Assembly (NCBI GenBank): GCA_035494735.1
Contig: DATJGS010000035.1
Coordinates: 1 to 64,000 of the forward strand
Source of the DNA: DATJGS01 sp035494735
Lineage (GTDB): Bacteria; Eisenbacteria; RBG-16-71-46
DNA length: 64,000 bases
Direction: 5' to 3'
The notes under the pieces were generated by a model, which ran no database searches, had not been told where the DNA came from, and saw only the letters and a list, made by a program, of their open reading frames with translations. Every line of letters begins with the position of its first letter. The first letter of the stretch is position 1. The translations under genes and the position numbers were made by a program. Below are positions 26,791-34,288 of the stretch, in pieces.

Positions 26791-27671
26791 CCGTCGCTGG
26801 AGGGAATCCTGGCGTCGTACAGCCAGGTGCTGGCGCGGATGCTCGGGGCGCCGCGCGCGGCATCGAGCGTGGACAGGTCGAGGCGCAGCATCGTAAGGCG
26901 GTCGCGCGGCGGCTCGAGCGCGACGTATCCGGTGTCGCCGGCCGGCCACGCCGCGCCGCCGATGCCGATCTCCAGCGTCTGGGCGCGCGGCTCGACGAAG
27001 CCGCGGAACACCTGAACCGCGCCGCCGCGCTTGAGAATGGCGCGTTCCGCTTCGCCGAGCGTCACCGTGATACGGGCACCGCCCTCGACGGTCACGGAGA
27101 TCTCGCTCAGGGGCGACGCGCCGGGATCGCCGGTGATCACGACGGCGAGCGCGGTCTGCTGGCGCCCCGTGAAATCCGCCTGCAGCACGGACAGGCGCTC
27201 GCGTTGCGCGGCGAGCAGGCGCTCCATCCCGTCCAACTCGCTCTCGAGGTCGCCGAGCTGCGTCACGCTGGCGAGCAGCGTCAGGCGGCTGCGCCGCTCT
27301 TCGGCGGACGCCACGGAATCGCGCGCGCCGAGGACGTCGGCGAGCATGGACTGATACGCGAGGAAGCGCGGATCGACGGCGGTGGTCTCGCCGTGCCCGG
27401 CGATCGGACGCTGGCGCAGCAGGTCGAAACGCCCGCGGATGAAATCGCGGTTCTCCTTGAGGAAGCGCAGCGTCGTCAGCTTCTCGCTGGGCGGGCGCAC
27501 GCGCTCGATGCGCACGAGGACGGGCGCGTCGCCCGGCACCGGCGCGGCATCGCCGGCGTCATCGGCCCGGGCGGGACCGGCGTGCAGCGCGAGGACGGAC
27601 AGCACCACGGCGAACGCGCCGCGCGCGACCGCGGCGGAATCGACGAACGTGAAGCGAGAGTGCCGTTCCAT
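26787..27671 (-). CDS. Secreted coiled-coil protein, function unknown
   Basis: 294 residues. Signal peptide to about residue 36 (LHAGPARA). Residues about 75-170 form a probable coiled coil (KENRDFIRGRFDLLRQ, LGDLESELDGMERLLAAQRERLSVLQADF), followed by a beta-rich C-terminal half (ISVTVEGGARITVTLGEAERAILKRGG). No family recognised. It starts the run of five genes joined by ATGA overlaps, and lies 4 bp after the next upstream gene. A structural part of the same envelope assembly is inferred from position. Confidence 0.72.
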   Translation of the reverse strand: MERHSRFTFVDSAAVARGAFAVVLSVLALHAGPARADDAGDAAPVPGDAPVLVRIERVRPPSEKLTTLRFLKENRDFIRGRFDLLRQRPIAGHGETTAVDPRFLAYQSMLADVLGARDSVASAEERRSRLTLLASVTQLGDLESELDGMERLLAAQRERLSVLQADFTGRQQTALAVVITGDPGASPLSEISVTVEGGARITVTLGEAERAILKRGGAVQVFRGFVEPRAQTLEIGIGGAAWPAGDTGYVALEPPRDRLTMLRLDLSTLDAARGAPSIRASTWLYDARIPSSDG

Positions 27672-27675
27672 GGCG

Positions 27676-28266
27676 TCAGCCCCTCCAGGTCCGACGTACC
27701 TTGCCGTCGGATGCGTCCACGACCACGAACAGCGACGGGGCGTGCGGCGCGGTGTAGATCAGGGTCCAGGTGGTCTCGTCGGGATCGCCTTCGTTGAACG
27801 CGCCGCGCATCAGCAGCATCGTGCCGAGCGCGCCGCCGTGCTTCTCGCGGAACTCGCGGCCGACTTCACGCTCCGCCGCGTCCAGCGCCGCGCCGCTGTC
27901 CATCCAGTCGCCGGCCAGCGGCGGCGCGTCGAACTTCATGGTCAGGTCCTCGGCCACGGCGATGCGCCCGTCGCGCACCGAGTAGATGCGGCACTTCTCG
28001 AGCCACGGCGAGTAGTAGAGGTAGCCCCAGCGCGGGGCCACGCCGCCGGCGGCCACGTCCTCGTCGTTCTCGACGTAGACGAGGAACGCGTCGGGCGACC
28101 AGCTGTGCGCGGCGGCCGCGGCCGCCTCCACGCCGGCGCGCGCCGCGAACGCGACGTGGGGCGCCGCTCCGGCCGGGGCCGCGAAGGCGACGAGACACAG
28201 GCTCAGCAACCACGCGTGGCCGAACAGGCCACGCACGGATATCCATGGGGTGCGAAGGTCGCGCAT
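27676..28266 (-). CDS. Secreted PepSY-like protein, function unknown
   Basis: 196 residues with a signal peptide about 1-35. The two halves, FLVYVENDEDV...WGYLYYSPWLEKCRIYSVRDGRIAVAEDL and WTLIYTAPHAPSLFVVVDASDGKVRRTWRG, each resemble the strand-strand end of a PepSY-type domain. The long ORF upstream of ATG 28266 reads into the neighbouring gene in another frame and is not coding. Positioned between an outer-membrane barrel gene and the coiled-coil gene, like NfsC in the comparable myxobacterial cluster; similarity to NfsC itself was not established. Confidence 0.7.
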   Translation of the reverse strand: MRDLRTPWISVRGLFGHAWLLSLCLVAFAAPAGAAPHVAFAARAGVEAAAAAAHSWSPDAFLVYVENDEDVAAGGVAPRWGYLYYSPWLEKCRIYSVRDGRIAVAEDLTMKFDAPPLAGDWMDSGAALDAAEREVGREFREKHGGALGTMLLMRGAFNEGDPDETTWTLIYTAPHAPSLFVVVDASDGKVRRTWRG

Positions 28267-28277
28267 CGGCGTCGCTC

Positions 28278-29216
28278 CTAGAAGAGTAGGGAACTGCCGA
28301 GCGTGAACTCGACGTTGTCGTTCTGGACCCGCGCGTCGTCGGGGCCGGACTTGAAGCGGTAGTCGCGGAACTCCCAGCGCATCGCCGTGCGTTTGGACAG
28401 GAACAGCGTGGTGCCGGCGCCGAAGTTGTAGCTGAACTCCGAGCGGCCGAGCATCAGCGTGGAGCCGACGCCGCCGGTGAAGAACGGCACCATCTGACGT
28501 CCGGGCAGCAGCTCGTACGTCAGATTCATGTGGTAGAACAGCATGTCGAACTTCTCGGCCTCGAGCGACAGATCGAACAGCGATTCGACGATCTCGGCTG
28601 GGCGGTTGACGCGCGTCCACGCCACGCCGCCCTCGGCCTGCAGGCGATCGAACATGTAGTAGCCGAGGCGCCCGCCGAGCGCGAGCGAGTTGGACTTGCG
28701 ATCGAACGCGTATGCCCCGGCGTAGCCGGTGAGGATGAACGTGCCCGTGCGCGAGAACAGCTTGGGGTTCGGCTTGAACTCGAGACCCGACGTGTCGTCG
28801 AGCTCCTGGCACAGCGACGAATGCACCCAGCCGGTCTCGCTGTCGGACAGCCGCACGTTGTACCAGTCGCCGCTCTTGGCGATCACCGGGAACGTCGCGC
28901 CCCTCGCGTAGACGCCGACGATCGAGAAGCTGCTGCCGGGCCCGGAGCGCACGACGTTCTGCGACTTCTGGTTGAAACGCACGCGGCGCGTGGCCACGAC
29001 GGGGTGCGTGTTCATGGCGGGGCGGGCCGGCGCGTCGGACGCCACGATGGGCGCGGGGCCCAGCGAATCGGGCGGCGCGTCGGCGCTCGCGGCGGCCGGC
29101 GCGTCGGGCGCGGACTGGGCGCGGGCCGGGAGCGCGGGAAGCAGCGCGGCCAGCGCCAGCAGGCTGAGCAGCGGGAGCGCCGGAGACAGCCGGCGCGCCC
29201 GGGATCGCTTCGTCAT
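28278..29216 (-). CDS. SH3-domain plus outer-membrane beta-barrel protein
   Basis: 312 residues. Signal peptide 1-33, Pro/Ala linker to about 70, a bacterial SH3 domain (NVVRSGPGSSFSIVGVYARGATFPVIAKSGDWYNVRLSDSETGWVHSSLC pattern, about 84-134), then a beta-barrel of alternating strands (about 155-312) ending in Phe (FTLGSSLLF), the usual signal for BAM insertion. The layout matches the 'outer membrane beta-barrel domain' proteins found with AgmX/TPR genes in myxobacteria. It is the likely outer-membrane end of the trans-envelope complex, with the SH3 domain possibly binding peptidoglycan. Confidence 0.83.
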   Translation of the reverse strand: MTKRSRARRLSPALPLLSLLALAALLPALPARAQSAPDAPAAASADAPPDSLGPAPIVASDAPARPAMNTHPVVATRRVRFNQKSQNVVRSGPGSSFSIVGVYARGATFPVIAKSGDWYNVRLSDSETGWVHSSLCQELDDTSGLEFKPNPKLFSRTGTFILTGYAGAYAFDRKSNSLALGGRLGYYMFDRLQAEGGVAWTRVNRPAEIVESLFDLSLEAEKFDMLFYHMNLTYELLPGRQMVPFFTGGVGSTLMLGRSEFSYNFGAGTTLFLSKRTAMRWEFRDYRFKSGPDDARVQNDNVEFTLGSSLLF

Positions 29217-29226
29217 GACGTCCCTT

Positions 29227-29997
29227 TCACGGTTGGCGGAAGAACCAGCTCAGCTCGAGCCGCGCGCTCCAGTTGCCGAACGCTTCGCGTCCGGCGGTCA
29301 CGGTGTTCCCGCTGCGATGCGCGGCGTCGAGTGCGAACACCTCGCGCTCCACCGCGAGACCCGCCATCCACGGGCCGCGCAGCGCGTGCCGTGTGGCGAG
29401 TCCGAAGCCGCCCGTCCATTCGTCGATCGGGCGGAAGTCGATGTCGATCGGCGTGCCCGTGCCCGGGTCCACGCTCAGGTGCTCGGGGTCGTAGCCGAGG
29501 TGCAGGCGTCCGCCGCTCGCGGTCGCCAGCAGCGGCAGGCCGGCGACGTCGAGCACGCGCGCTTCGCCGGTCAGCTCCCAGCTCGTCGCGCGCACGTGCG
29601 GCGTGACCGGCAGCCCGGGCGCGCCGAGGCCCTGCGTCGTCGACGTCGTCCACAGACGGGCGCTGGCGCTCCAGCGCCCGCGGCCGGCGCGCGCGACGAT
29701 GCCCCACGCGGCCTGCGGCCTCACGTCCCACTGATAGTTCGCGAGCGTGCCGTCCCACGACGTCGAGCCCGACAGCGCGCCGAGCGACAGCCACCACGTG
29801 GACGCGCGTCGGAGTGTCGACGAGCCCGCGTCGTCGCGCATCGGTCGCACCGCGCTCACGTCGTCGAGCGGCACGGTGATTTCGGCGGAGGACGCGATCG
29901 AGGCGGCGAGCGCGAGCGTGACGATCGCGCACGCCACGGTCACGCCCCGATACCGGGCGCGAGCGCGGAACGGCGCATGCCGGGGGCGGAGCGTCAT
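29227..29997 (-). CDS. Predicted outer-membrane beta-barrel protein
   Basis: 256 residues from ATG 29997, which overlaps the preceding stop by ATGA. Signal peptide about 1-38, then repeated amphipathic strands with aromatic girdles (STWWLSLGALSG, WGIVARAGRGRWSASARLW, WSARLELSWFFRQP). There is no known enzymatic motif. Coupled to the lipoprotein gene upstream and 10 bp from the SH3-barrel gene downstream. Family not recognised. Confidence 0.75.
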   Translation of the reverse strand: MTLRPRHAPFRARARYRGVTVACAIVTLALAASIASSAEITVPLDDVSAVRPMRDDAGSSTLRRASTWWLSLGALSGSTSWDGTLANYQWDVRPQAAWGIVARAGRGRWSASARLWTTSTTQGLGAPGLPVTPHVRATSWELTGEARVLDVAGLPLLATASGGRLHLGYDPEHLSVDPGTGTPIDIDFRPIDEWTGGFGLATRHALRGPWMAGLAVEREVFALDAAHRSGNTVTAGREAFGNWSARLELSWFFRQP

Positions 29998-30629
29998 GGC
30001 TGCGGCGTCCCCACGGCCAGCTCCATGCCGATCGGCAGGATCTGATAAGGGCCCGACGGGTACGGCGTGATGATCAGCGTGTCCGTGCCGTCCTGGCGTT
30101 CGACCTTGTCGCCGTTCGCGAGGTAGCACAGCAGGAACAGGCTGCCCGGCGAGCCGGACGGCGGCACGCCGGCGGCGAACGAGAAGTCCACGTGCTGGAT
30201 GAGATGCGGCCAGCCGGTCACGGCGCGCGTGCCGCGGCCGAGCGAGACCGAGTTCGCGAGCACGTAGTCGATGGCCTGGGCCATCGGCAGGCGCGGCGCG
30301 TTCGGGTTCACCGGCTCGCTGCCGGGCGCGATGGTCGGGCTGGCGCGCAGCTCGGCGACCTCGTATCCCGTCAGCAGCGAGCGGAACGTGATGTCCGTGC
30401 TCAGCGTGATCGGCTGGACCGTGGACCCGGGCAGCGTCTGCGCCGGCGCCACGCTCCACGACTGGACGTCGACGCGTGTCCACTCGTCCTCGAGCTTGGG
30501 CGCGTCGAAGCAGCCCGAGACCAGCACGGGCGTGAGCGCGAGCGCGATCCCGAACCCGAGGCCGAGCCGGCGACGCCGCGGGGCGCCGCTCGGGATCGGG
30601 ATCCGTTGTTCAGGACAGAAGGCGTTCAT
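29994..30629 (-). CDS. Putative lipoprotein, function unknown
   Basis: 211 residues. After a basic N-terminus and hydrophobic stretch, the lipobox LVSGC places the lipidated Cys at about 40. The mature part is beta-rich and about 170 residues long (WTRVDVQSWSVAPAQTLPGSTVQPITLSTDI, GYEVAELRASPTI). No domain recognised. It follows the NHL-repeat gene by 9 bp and is coupled to the barrel gene, so it belongs to this envelope operon. Confidence 0.75.
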   Translation of the reverse strand: MNAFCPEQRIPIPSGAPRRRRLGLGFGIALALTPVLVSGCFDAPKLEDEWTRVDVQSWSVAPAQTLPGSTVQPITLSTDITFRSLLTGYEVAELRASPTIAPGSEPVNPNAPRLPMAQAIDYVLANSVSLGRGTRAVTGWPHLIQHVDFSFAAGVPPSGSPGSLFLLCYLANGDKVERQDGTDTLIITPYPSGPYQILPIGMELAVGTPQP

Positions 30630-30638
30630 GGGAGGCCT

Positions 30639-32279
30639 CTAGCGGACCAGCACGAGGTGGTTCGTGAACTCGCGGTTCAGGGCGCGCAGCCGGTAGAAGT
30701 ACACGCCGGCCGGAACGCTGACGCCGTGCTCGTCGCGTCCGTCCCACAGCACCTGATTGAGGCCGGACGCGAACTGGGGCCGGAACTGGCGGACGAGCCG
30801 GCCGCTGGCGTCGAACAGGCGCAGGTCCGCGCCCTGCTCGCTGCCGGCCGGCAGCAGGAACGAGATCCACGTCGTCGAGCGCGCCGGGTTCGGCGTGTTG
30901 CCGAGCAGCAGCGGGCGGGACGGCATGGCGACCGGGTTGCCGCCCTGCATGCGGAAGCTGGTCGCGGCGTAGGCCGTCGGACCGCCCGCGTACGCGCTCG
31001 CGGCCGACAGACGCAGCACCACGTCGGCGCCGCCGGCGGCCTGGATCGCCTCCGGGCTCAGTGTCACGTCGTGCGCGCCGGCGTCGAGCGCTCCCGCCGA
31101 CTGCCGGGCGAGGGAACGGCCGCTCGCCGCGTCGACGACGTCGAGCGTCACGCTCGCCCGATCGGTCAGCGTGAACTGCGCCGTGGGGCCGGCCGCGTCC
31201 ACGACCTTGAGGCCCGACACGTCGACGCCGAGGTTCCACAGCGTCATGCCGCTCGCGTCCGTCCACTCGTCGGTCGCCAGGCCGCTCGCGCGCGCGTTGC
31301 GCTCGACGGTGCCCGTGCGATGGTCGCGCACGGTCATTGTCGGGATCTCGAAGCTGTGCGGCCGGCTCACGCCGGACAGGTCGGCGACGGGCGCGAGCGC
31401 GGCGCTGAACTTGCGCACGACGCCCTGCTGCGGCGCCGCGGCGTACACGTTGCCCCAGCGGTCCGTGTCGAGCGAGGTCACGACGCTGGCGCCGTCGGCG
31501 GCGTCGCCCAGCCACGCGAGTCCGGCGCCGCCCTGCAGGTGCACGATGCGCCGGTTGTGCGCGTCGGCGACGTAGACGTCGGACGTGTTCGCGCCGTCCG
31601 CGCGACCGACCGCGATGGCCATCGGCCCCGCGAAGCGCGAAGCGCCGCTTCCCAGGTCGCCGAGCGCGGCGATCTGGCGCGCGCCGTCGCCGATCAGCTG
31701 ATACTCGACGATGCGGTTGCGGCCGGTGTCGGCGACGTAGAGGTAGTCGTCGTCGGCCACGTTCGGCGTGCCGCCGTCCGAGTACGCGACGTCGTACGGG
31801 CCGCTCAGACCGGGGATCTCGAACAGCGGCGTCAGGGTCATGGCGTCGAATTCGGTGTGCACCGCGAACACGACGATGCGGTCGTTGCCGGTGTCGGCGA
31901 CGTAGAGCCGGTTGCGCTCGTCCACCGCCATGCCGCGCGGCGCCTTGAGCGCGCCGAGCGGCTGGCCGGCGCCGCTGTACGCGCCGAGGTCGCGGCCCAG
32001 TTCGCCGAACACGAGACGATTCCAGCGCGGGTCCGACACGATCTGGAAGCTGCGCGACTCGACGTACGGGAACACGTTGTAGACGTCCATGGTCTCGAGC
32101 GTGACCGTGGCGTAGGGGTTCGCGAACACGTCGCGTCCGACCTGCTGGCGCGCCACGCTGCGCGTCAGCGCGTCCACGCCGTAGTCCGGCGCCAGACGCG
32201 TGGAGTCGAAGGTGCCGGCGGCGGCGGAACCGCTCACCGCCAGCGTCAGGCCCAGCGTCACCAGGTTGAGACGTCGCAT
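30639..32279 (-). CDS. Secreted NHL-repeat beta-propeller protein with FlgD-Ig/type-IX-like C-terminal domain
   Basis: 546 residues. Signal peptide 1-21. From about 75 to 310, NHL-type propeller blades recur (APRGMAVDERNRLYVADTGNDRIVVF, VADDDYLYVADTGRNRIVEY, TSDVYVADAHNRRIVHL). A middle beta-sandwich follows (about 340-450). The C-terminal ~90 residues start LLGNTPNPARSTTWISFLLP and include DLRLFDASGRLVR and PAGVYFYRL, the FlgD-Ig-like domain that ends many secreted proteins in FCB bacteria. Probably exported to the cell surface; ligand unknown. Confidence 0.85.
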   Translation of the reverse strand: MRRLNLVTLGLTLAVSGSAAAGTFDSTRLAPDYGVDALTRSVARQQVGRDVFANPYATVTLETMDVYNVFPYVESRSFQIVSDPRWNRLVFGELGRDLGAYSGAGQPLGALKAPRGMAVDERNRLYVADTGNDRIVVFAVHTEFDAMTLTPLFEIPGLSGPYDVAYSDGGTPNVADDDYLYVADTGRNRIVEYQLIGDGARQIAALGDLGSGASRFAGPMAIAVGRADGANTSDVYVADAHNRRIVHLQGGAGLAWLGDAADGASVVTSLDTDRWGNVYAAAPQQGVVRKFSAALAPVADLSGVSRPHSFEIPTMTVRDHRTGTVERNARASGLATDEWTDASGMTLWNLGVDVSGLKVVDAAGPTAQFTLTDRASVTLDVVDAASGRSLARQSAGALDAGAHDVTLSPEAIQAAGGADVVLRLSAASAYAGGPTAYAATSFRMQGGNPVAMPSRPLLLGNTPNPARSTTWISFLLPAGSEQGADLRLFDASGRLVRQFRPQFASGLNQVLWDGRDEHGVSVPAGVYFYRLRALNREFTNHLVLVR

Positions 32280-32311
32280 GTCGCGCTCCTCTCGGCTGCC
32301 CCGCGGGGACG

Positions 32312-33454
32312 TCAGAAGTGGAGACCGACTCCGGTCTCCAGGATGTCCGCGGAGTAGTTGTTGCTGTTGAAGTACCGTTCGTAGTTCGCCCACAACCCGA
32401 GCGGACGCAGCCAGCGCGTGTCGGCCGCCAGCGTGCCCAGGTCGAAGTGGACCGCGACTCCGAACAGATGGGAGGACAGCGCAGCCATGCGATAGTCCCC
32501 GGTCAGGTAACCGTCGATGCCGTTCGTGGTCAGGTACTCGGCGCGATAGAAGTCGGCCGCCGTCTGCGTGTAGTAGCGGTACTGATAGCGGACGTACGTG
32601 CCGGGGGTGATGTACTGGCTGAGGCGCGCGCCCAGTTCGTGTGACGTGATGCCCCAGTCGTCGTTGTACAGGCGGTAGCTGAACTTGAGGCTCGAGCGGT
32701 TCTGCAGGTACTGGTTGACGCGCACGAACACGTCGCGGCGCTGCCGCTCGTCGGGCTGGTTCTCGGGAACGATGGTGCCGCCCGCGTACACGTTGCGATA
32801 CGGATTGTGCTGCAGGCCCTCGACCAGGTTGTACTCGACGCCGACGCGCAGCATCGTGACGGGCGACAGGACCTGCGTGGCCTCGGCGTTCCAGTGCAGT
32901 GTCGTCTTCGAGGCCGGGCTCGTCCGCGTGTCGTCGTCGGGCAGAGGGTCGATGCGATCCCAGCCGTAGCTCGTGCCCATCGACAGGTTTAGCTTCGCGT
33001 CGTTCAGGTCCTTCGCGTAGTGCGCGCCGACCTGCTGCGCCAGGTAGTCGCTCTCCATCGACACGTAGTAGTTGAACGCGCCGTTGCCCTTCGTCATCTC
33101 GCCCGTGACCTCGTTGCGCACCTTGATGAAGTCCTGGTACGCGTTGCCCGAGATCGGCCGGCTCGCCGTGGTGATGGCGTCCACCGCCTCCGGGCTGCCG
33201 GGCGGCGCGCTCACGGCCGGGATGGTCACGCGCTCGTTGTTCCAGTGCACGGCGAGCGCCGCGCTCTTTGGCAGCGTGAACGTGTAGTCGCCCATCATGG
33301 AGCGCACCAGGATGTGATTCGAGTCGTTGAAGTAGCGCAGCAGCGCGCCGCCGTTGTCGTCGTCGTCCGACGCATCGGCGCGCACCGCCGGGGCGAGCCC
33401 CGCGCACCCCACGATCGCGAACGCGATCCCGATGCCCCACCACTTCAGTTGCAC
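32312..33454 (-). CDS. DUF3570 outer-membrane protein
   Basis: 380 residues. GTG 33454 overlaps the end of the DUF4266 gene (GTGCAACTGA), so translation is coupled. Signal peptide about 1-27, then an acidic segment (ASDDDDNGG) and a long beta-barrel-like sequence rich in Tyr/Trp/Arg (YVRYQYRYYTQTAADFYRAEY, LKFSYRLYNDDWGI) ending in Phe (ETGVGLHF). Length, HLFGVAVHFDLG and the partnership with DUF4266 and a thioredoxin identify the DUF3570 family. Biochemical role unknown; outer-membrane location is inferred. Confidence 0.82.
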   Translation of the reverse strand: MQLKWWGIGIAFAIVGCAGLAPAVRADASDDDDNGGALLRYFNDSNHILVRSMMGDYTFTLPKSAALAVHWNNERVTIPAVSAPPGSPEAVDAITTASRPISGNAYQDFIKVRNEVTGEMTKGNGAFNYYVSMESDYLAQQVGAHYAKDLNDAKLNLSMGTSYGWDRIDPLPDDDTRTSPASKTTLHWNAEATQVLSPVTMLRVGVEYNLVEGLQHNPYRNVYAGGTIVPENQPDERQRRDVFVRVNQYLQNRSSLKFSYRLYNDDWGITSHELGARLSQYITPGTYVRYQYRYYTQTAADFYRAEYLTTNGIDGYLTGDYRMAALSSHLFGVAVHFDLGTLAADTRWLRPLGLWANYERYFNSNNYSADILETGVGLHF

Positions 33455-33690
33455 GCGCAGCCTCCGCCGGCGCCGCCGTTGCCGCCGGTCGAGCCCTCGC
33501 GGGCGTCGAACGACTTGGTGAGCCGGGCGTTCTCGCGCGCGTCGGCCTTGAACGACATGATCGGGTCCACCAGATGCTCGCGCTGGTACGCGGACACGGT
33601 GGCGCAGCCCGACGCCAGCGCGAGCAGCAGCGCGAGGCCGGCCAACACCCATCCGCGGCGGAGCAGGGGGGATTCATTCGGACGCTTCAT
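33445..33690 (-). CDS. DUF4266 small lipoprotein with Cys-rich tail
   Basis: 81 residues. Lipobox LASGC (Cys about 29), then TVSAYQREHLVDPIMSF, the DUF4266 core, and a tail REGSTGGNGGAGGGCACN with two Cys and many Gly. The tail is characteristic of the family. It is sandwiched by overlaps: its ATG overlaps the thioredoxin stop, and its stop overlaps the DUF3570 start. The Ser/Thr-Gly motif near the tail is a conceivable covalent-FMN acceptor for ApbE, or the Cys pair a thioredoxin substrate; neither is demonstrated. Confidence 0.88.
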   Translation of the reverse strand: MKRPNESPLLRRGWVLAGLALLLALASGCATVSAYQREHLVDPIMSFKADARENARLTKSFDAREGSTGGNGGAGGGCACN

Positions 33691-34277
33691 CGGGAGGATC
33701 CTTCCTCGAGCCGCGACAGCGCGGCTTCGTGTTCCACGAGATCGCGCGTGCGCCGCGTCAGGGACGCGAGCGCCGCGTCGTCGGCGCCGCTCACGGTGAA
33801 CGCCACGGCGCCCTGACGATCGAGCACGAGCGTCACCGGGATGTGCTGTAGATCGAGCGCGCGGGCCAGCCCGCCCGGCCCGTCCGCGCACACCGGCAGC
33901 TTGAGGCCGTGGGCCTTGACGAAGCGCCGCACGTTGTCGTCGCGCTCGTCGATGGACACGGCGAGCACGCGACCGCCCTTCTTCATCAGCTCCGTGTTCA
34001 GCGCGTCGAGCCGCGGCAGTTCGCGGCGGCACGGTGCGCACCACGTCGCCCAGAAGTTCAGCACGACGACCTGGCCGCGCAGCCCGTCCAGCGAGACGGG
34101 CGCGCCATCGAGGTCGTGCAGCGCGTGCGCGCGCAGCGTGCGCTGTAGCGTCGCCGCGTCGACGCCGGTCCCGGCCACGGGCCCAGCTCCCGCGCTCGTG
34201 ACGAGCGCGAGGCCGAGCGCAGCCGCGGCGACGAAGCCGCGGCGCAGCGCGCGAGAGGCGTTGCCAATCCCGTTCAT
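33687..34277 (-). CDS. TlpA/ResA-like periplasmic thioredoxin
   Basis: 196 residues. Signal peptide about 1-32. The thioredoxin fold spans about 45-170, with the active site FWATWCAPCRRELPRL (CxxC) and the cis-Pro segment HIPVTLVLDRQG. TlpA-type proteins reduce periplasmic disulfides, for example in cytochrome c maturation. The DUF4266 gene downstream is translationally coupled and has a Cys pair that could be its client. It lies 11 bp after the HzsA-like cytochrome gene. Confidence 0.93.
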   Translation of the reverse strand: MNGIGNASRALRRGFVAAAALGLALVTSAGAGPVAGTGVDAATLQRTLRAHALHDLDGAPVSLDGLRGQVVVLNFWATWCAPCRRELPRLDALNTELMKKGGRVLAVSIDERDDNVRRFVKAHGLKLPVCADGPGGLARALDLQHIPVTLVLDRQGAVAFTVSGADDAALASLTRRTRDLVEHEAALSRLEEGSSR

Positions 34278-34288
34278 GTCGTGCTCCC

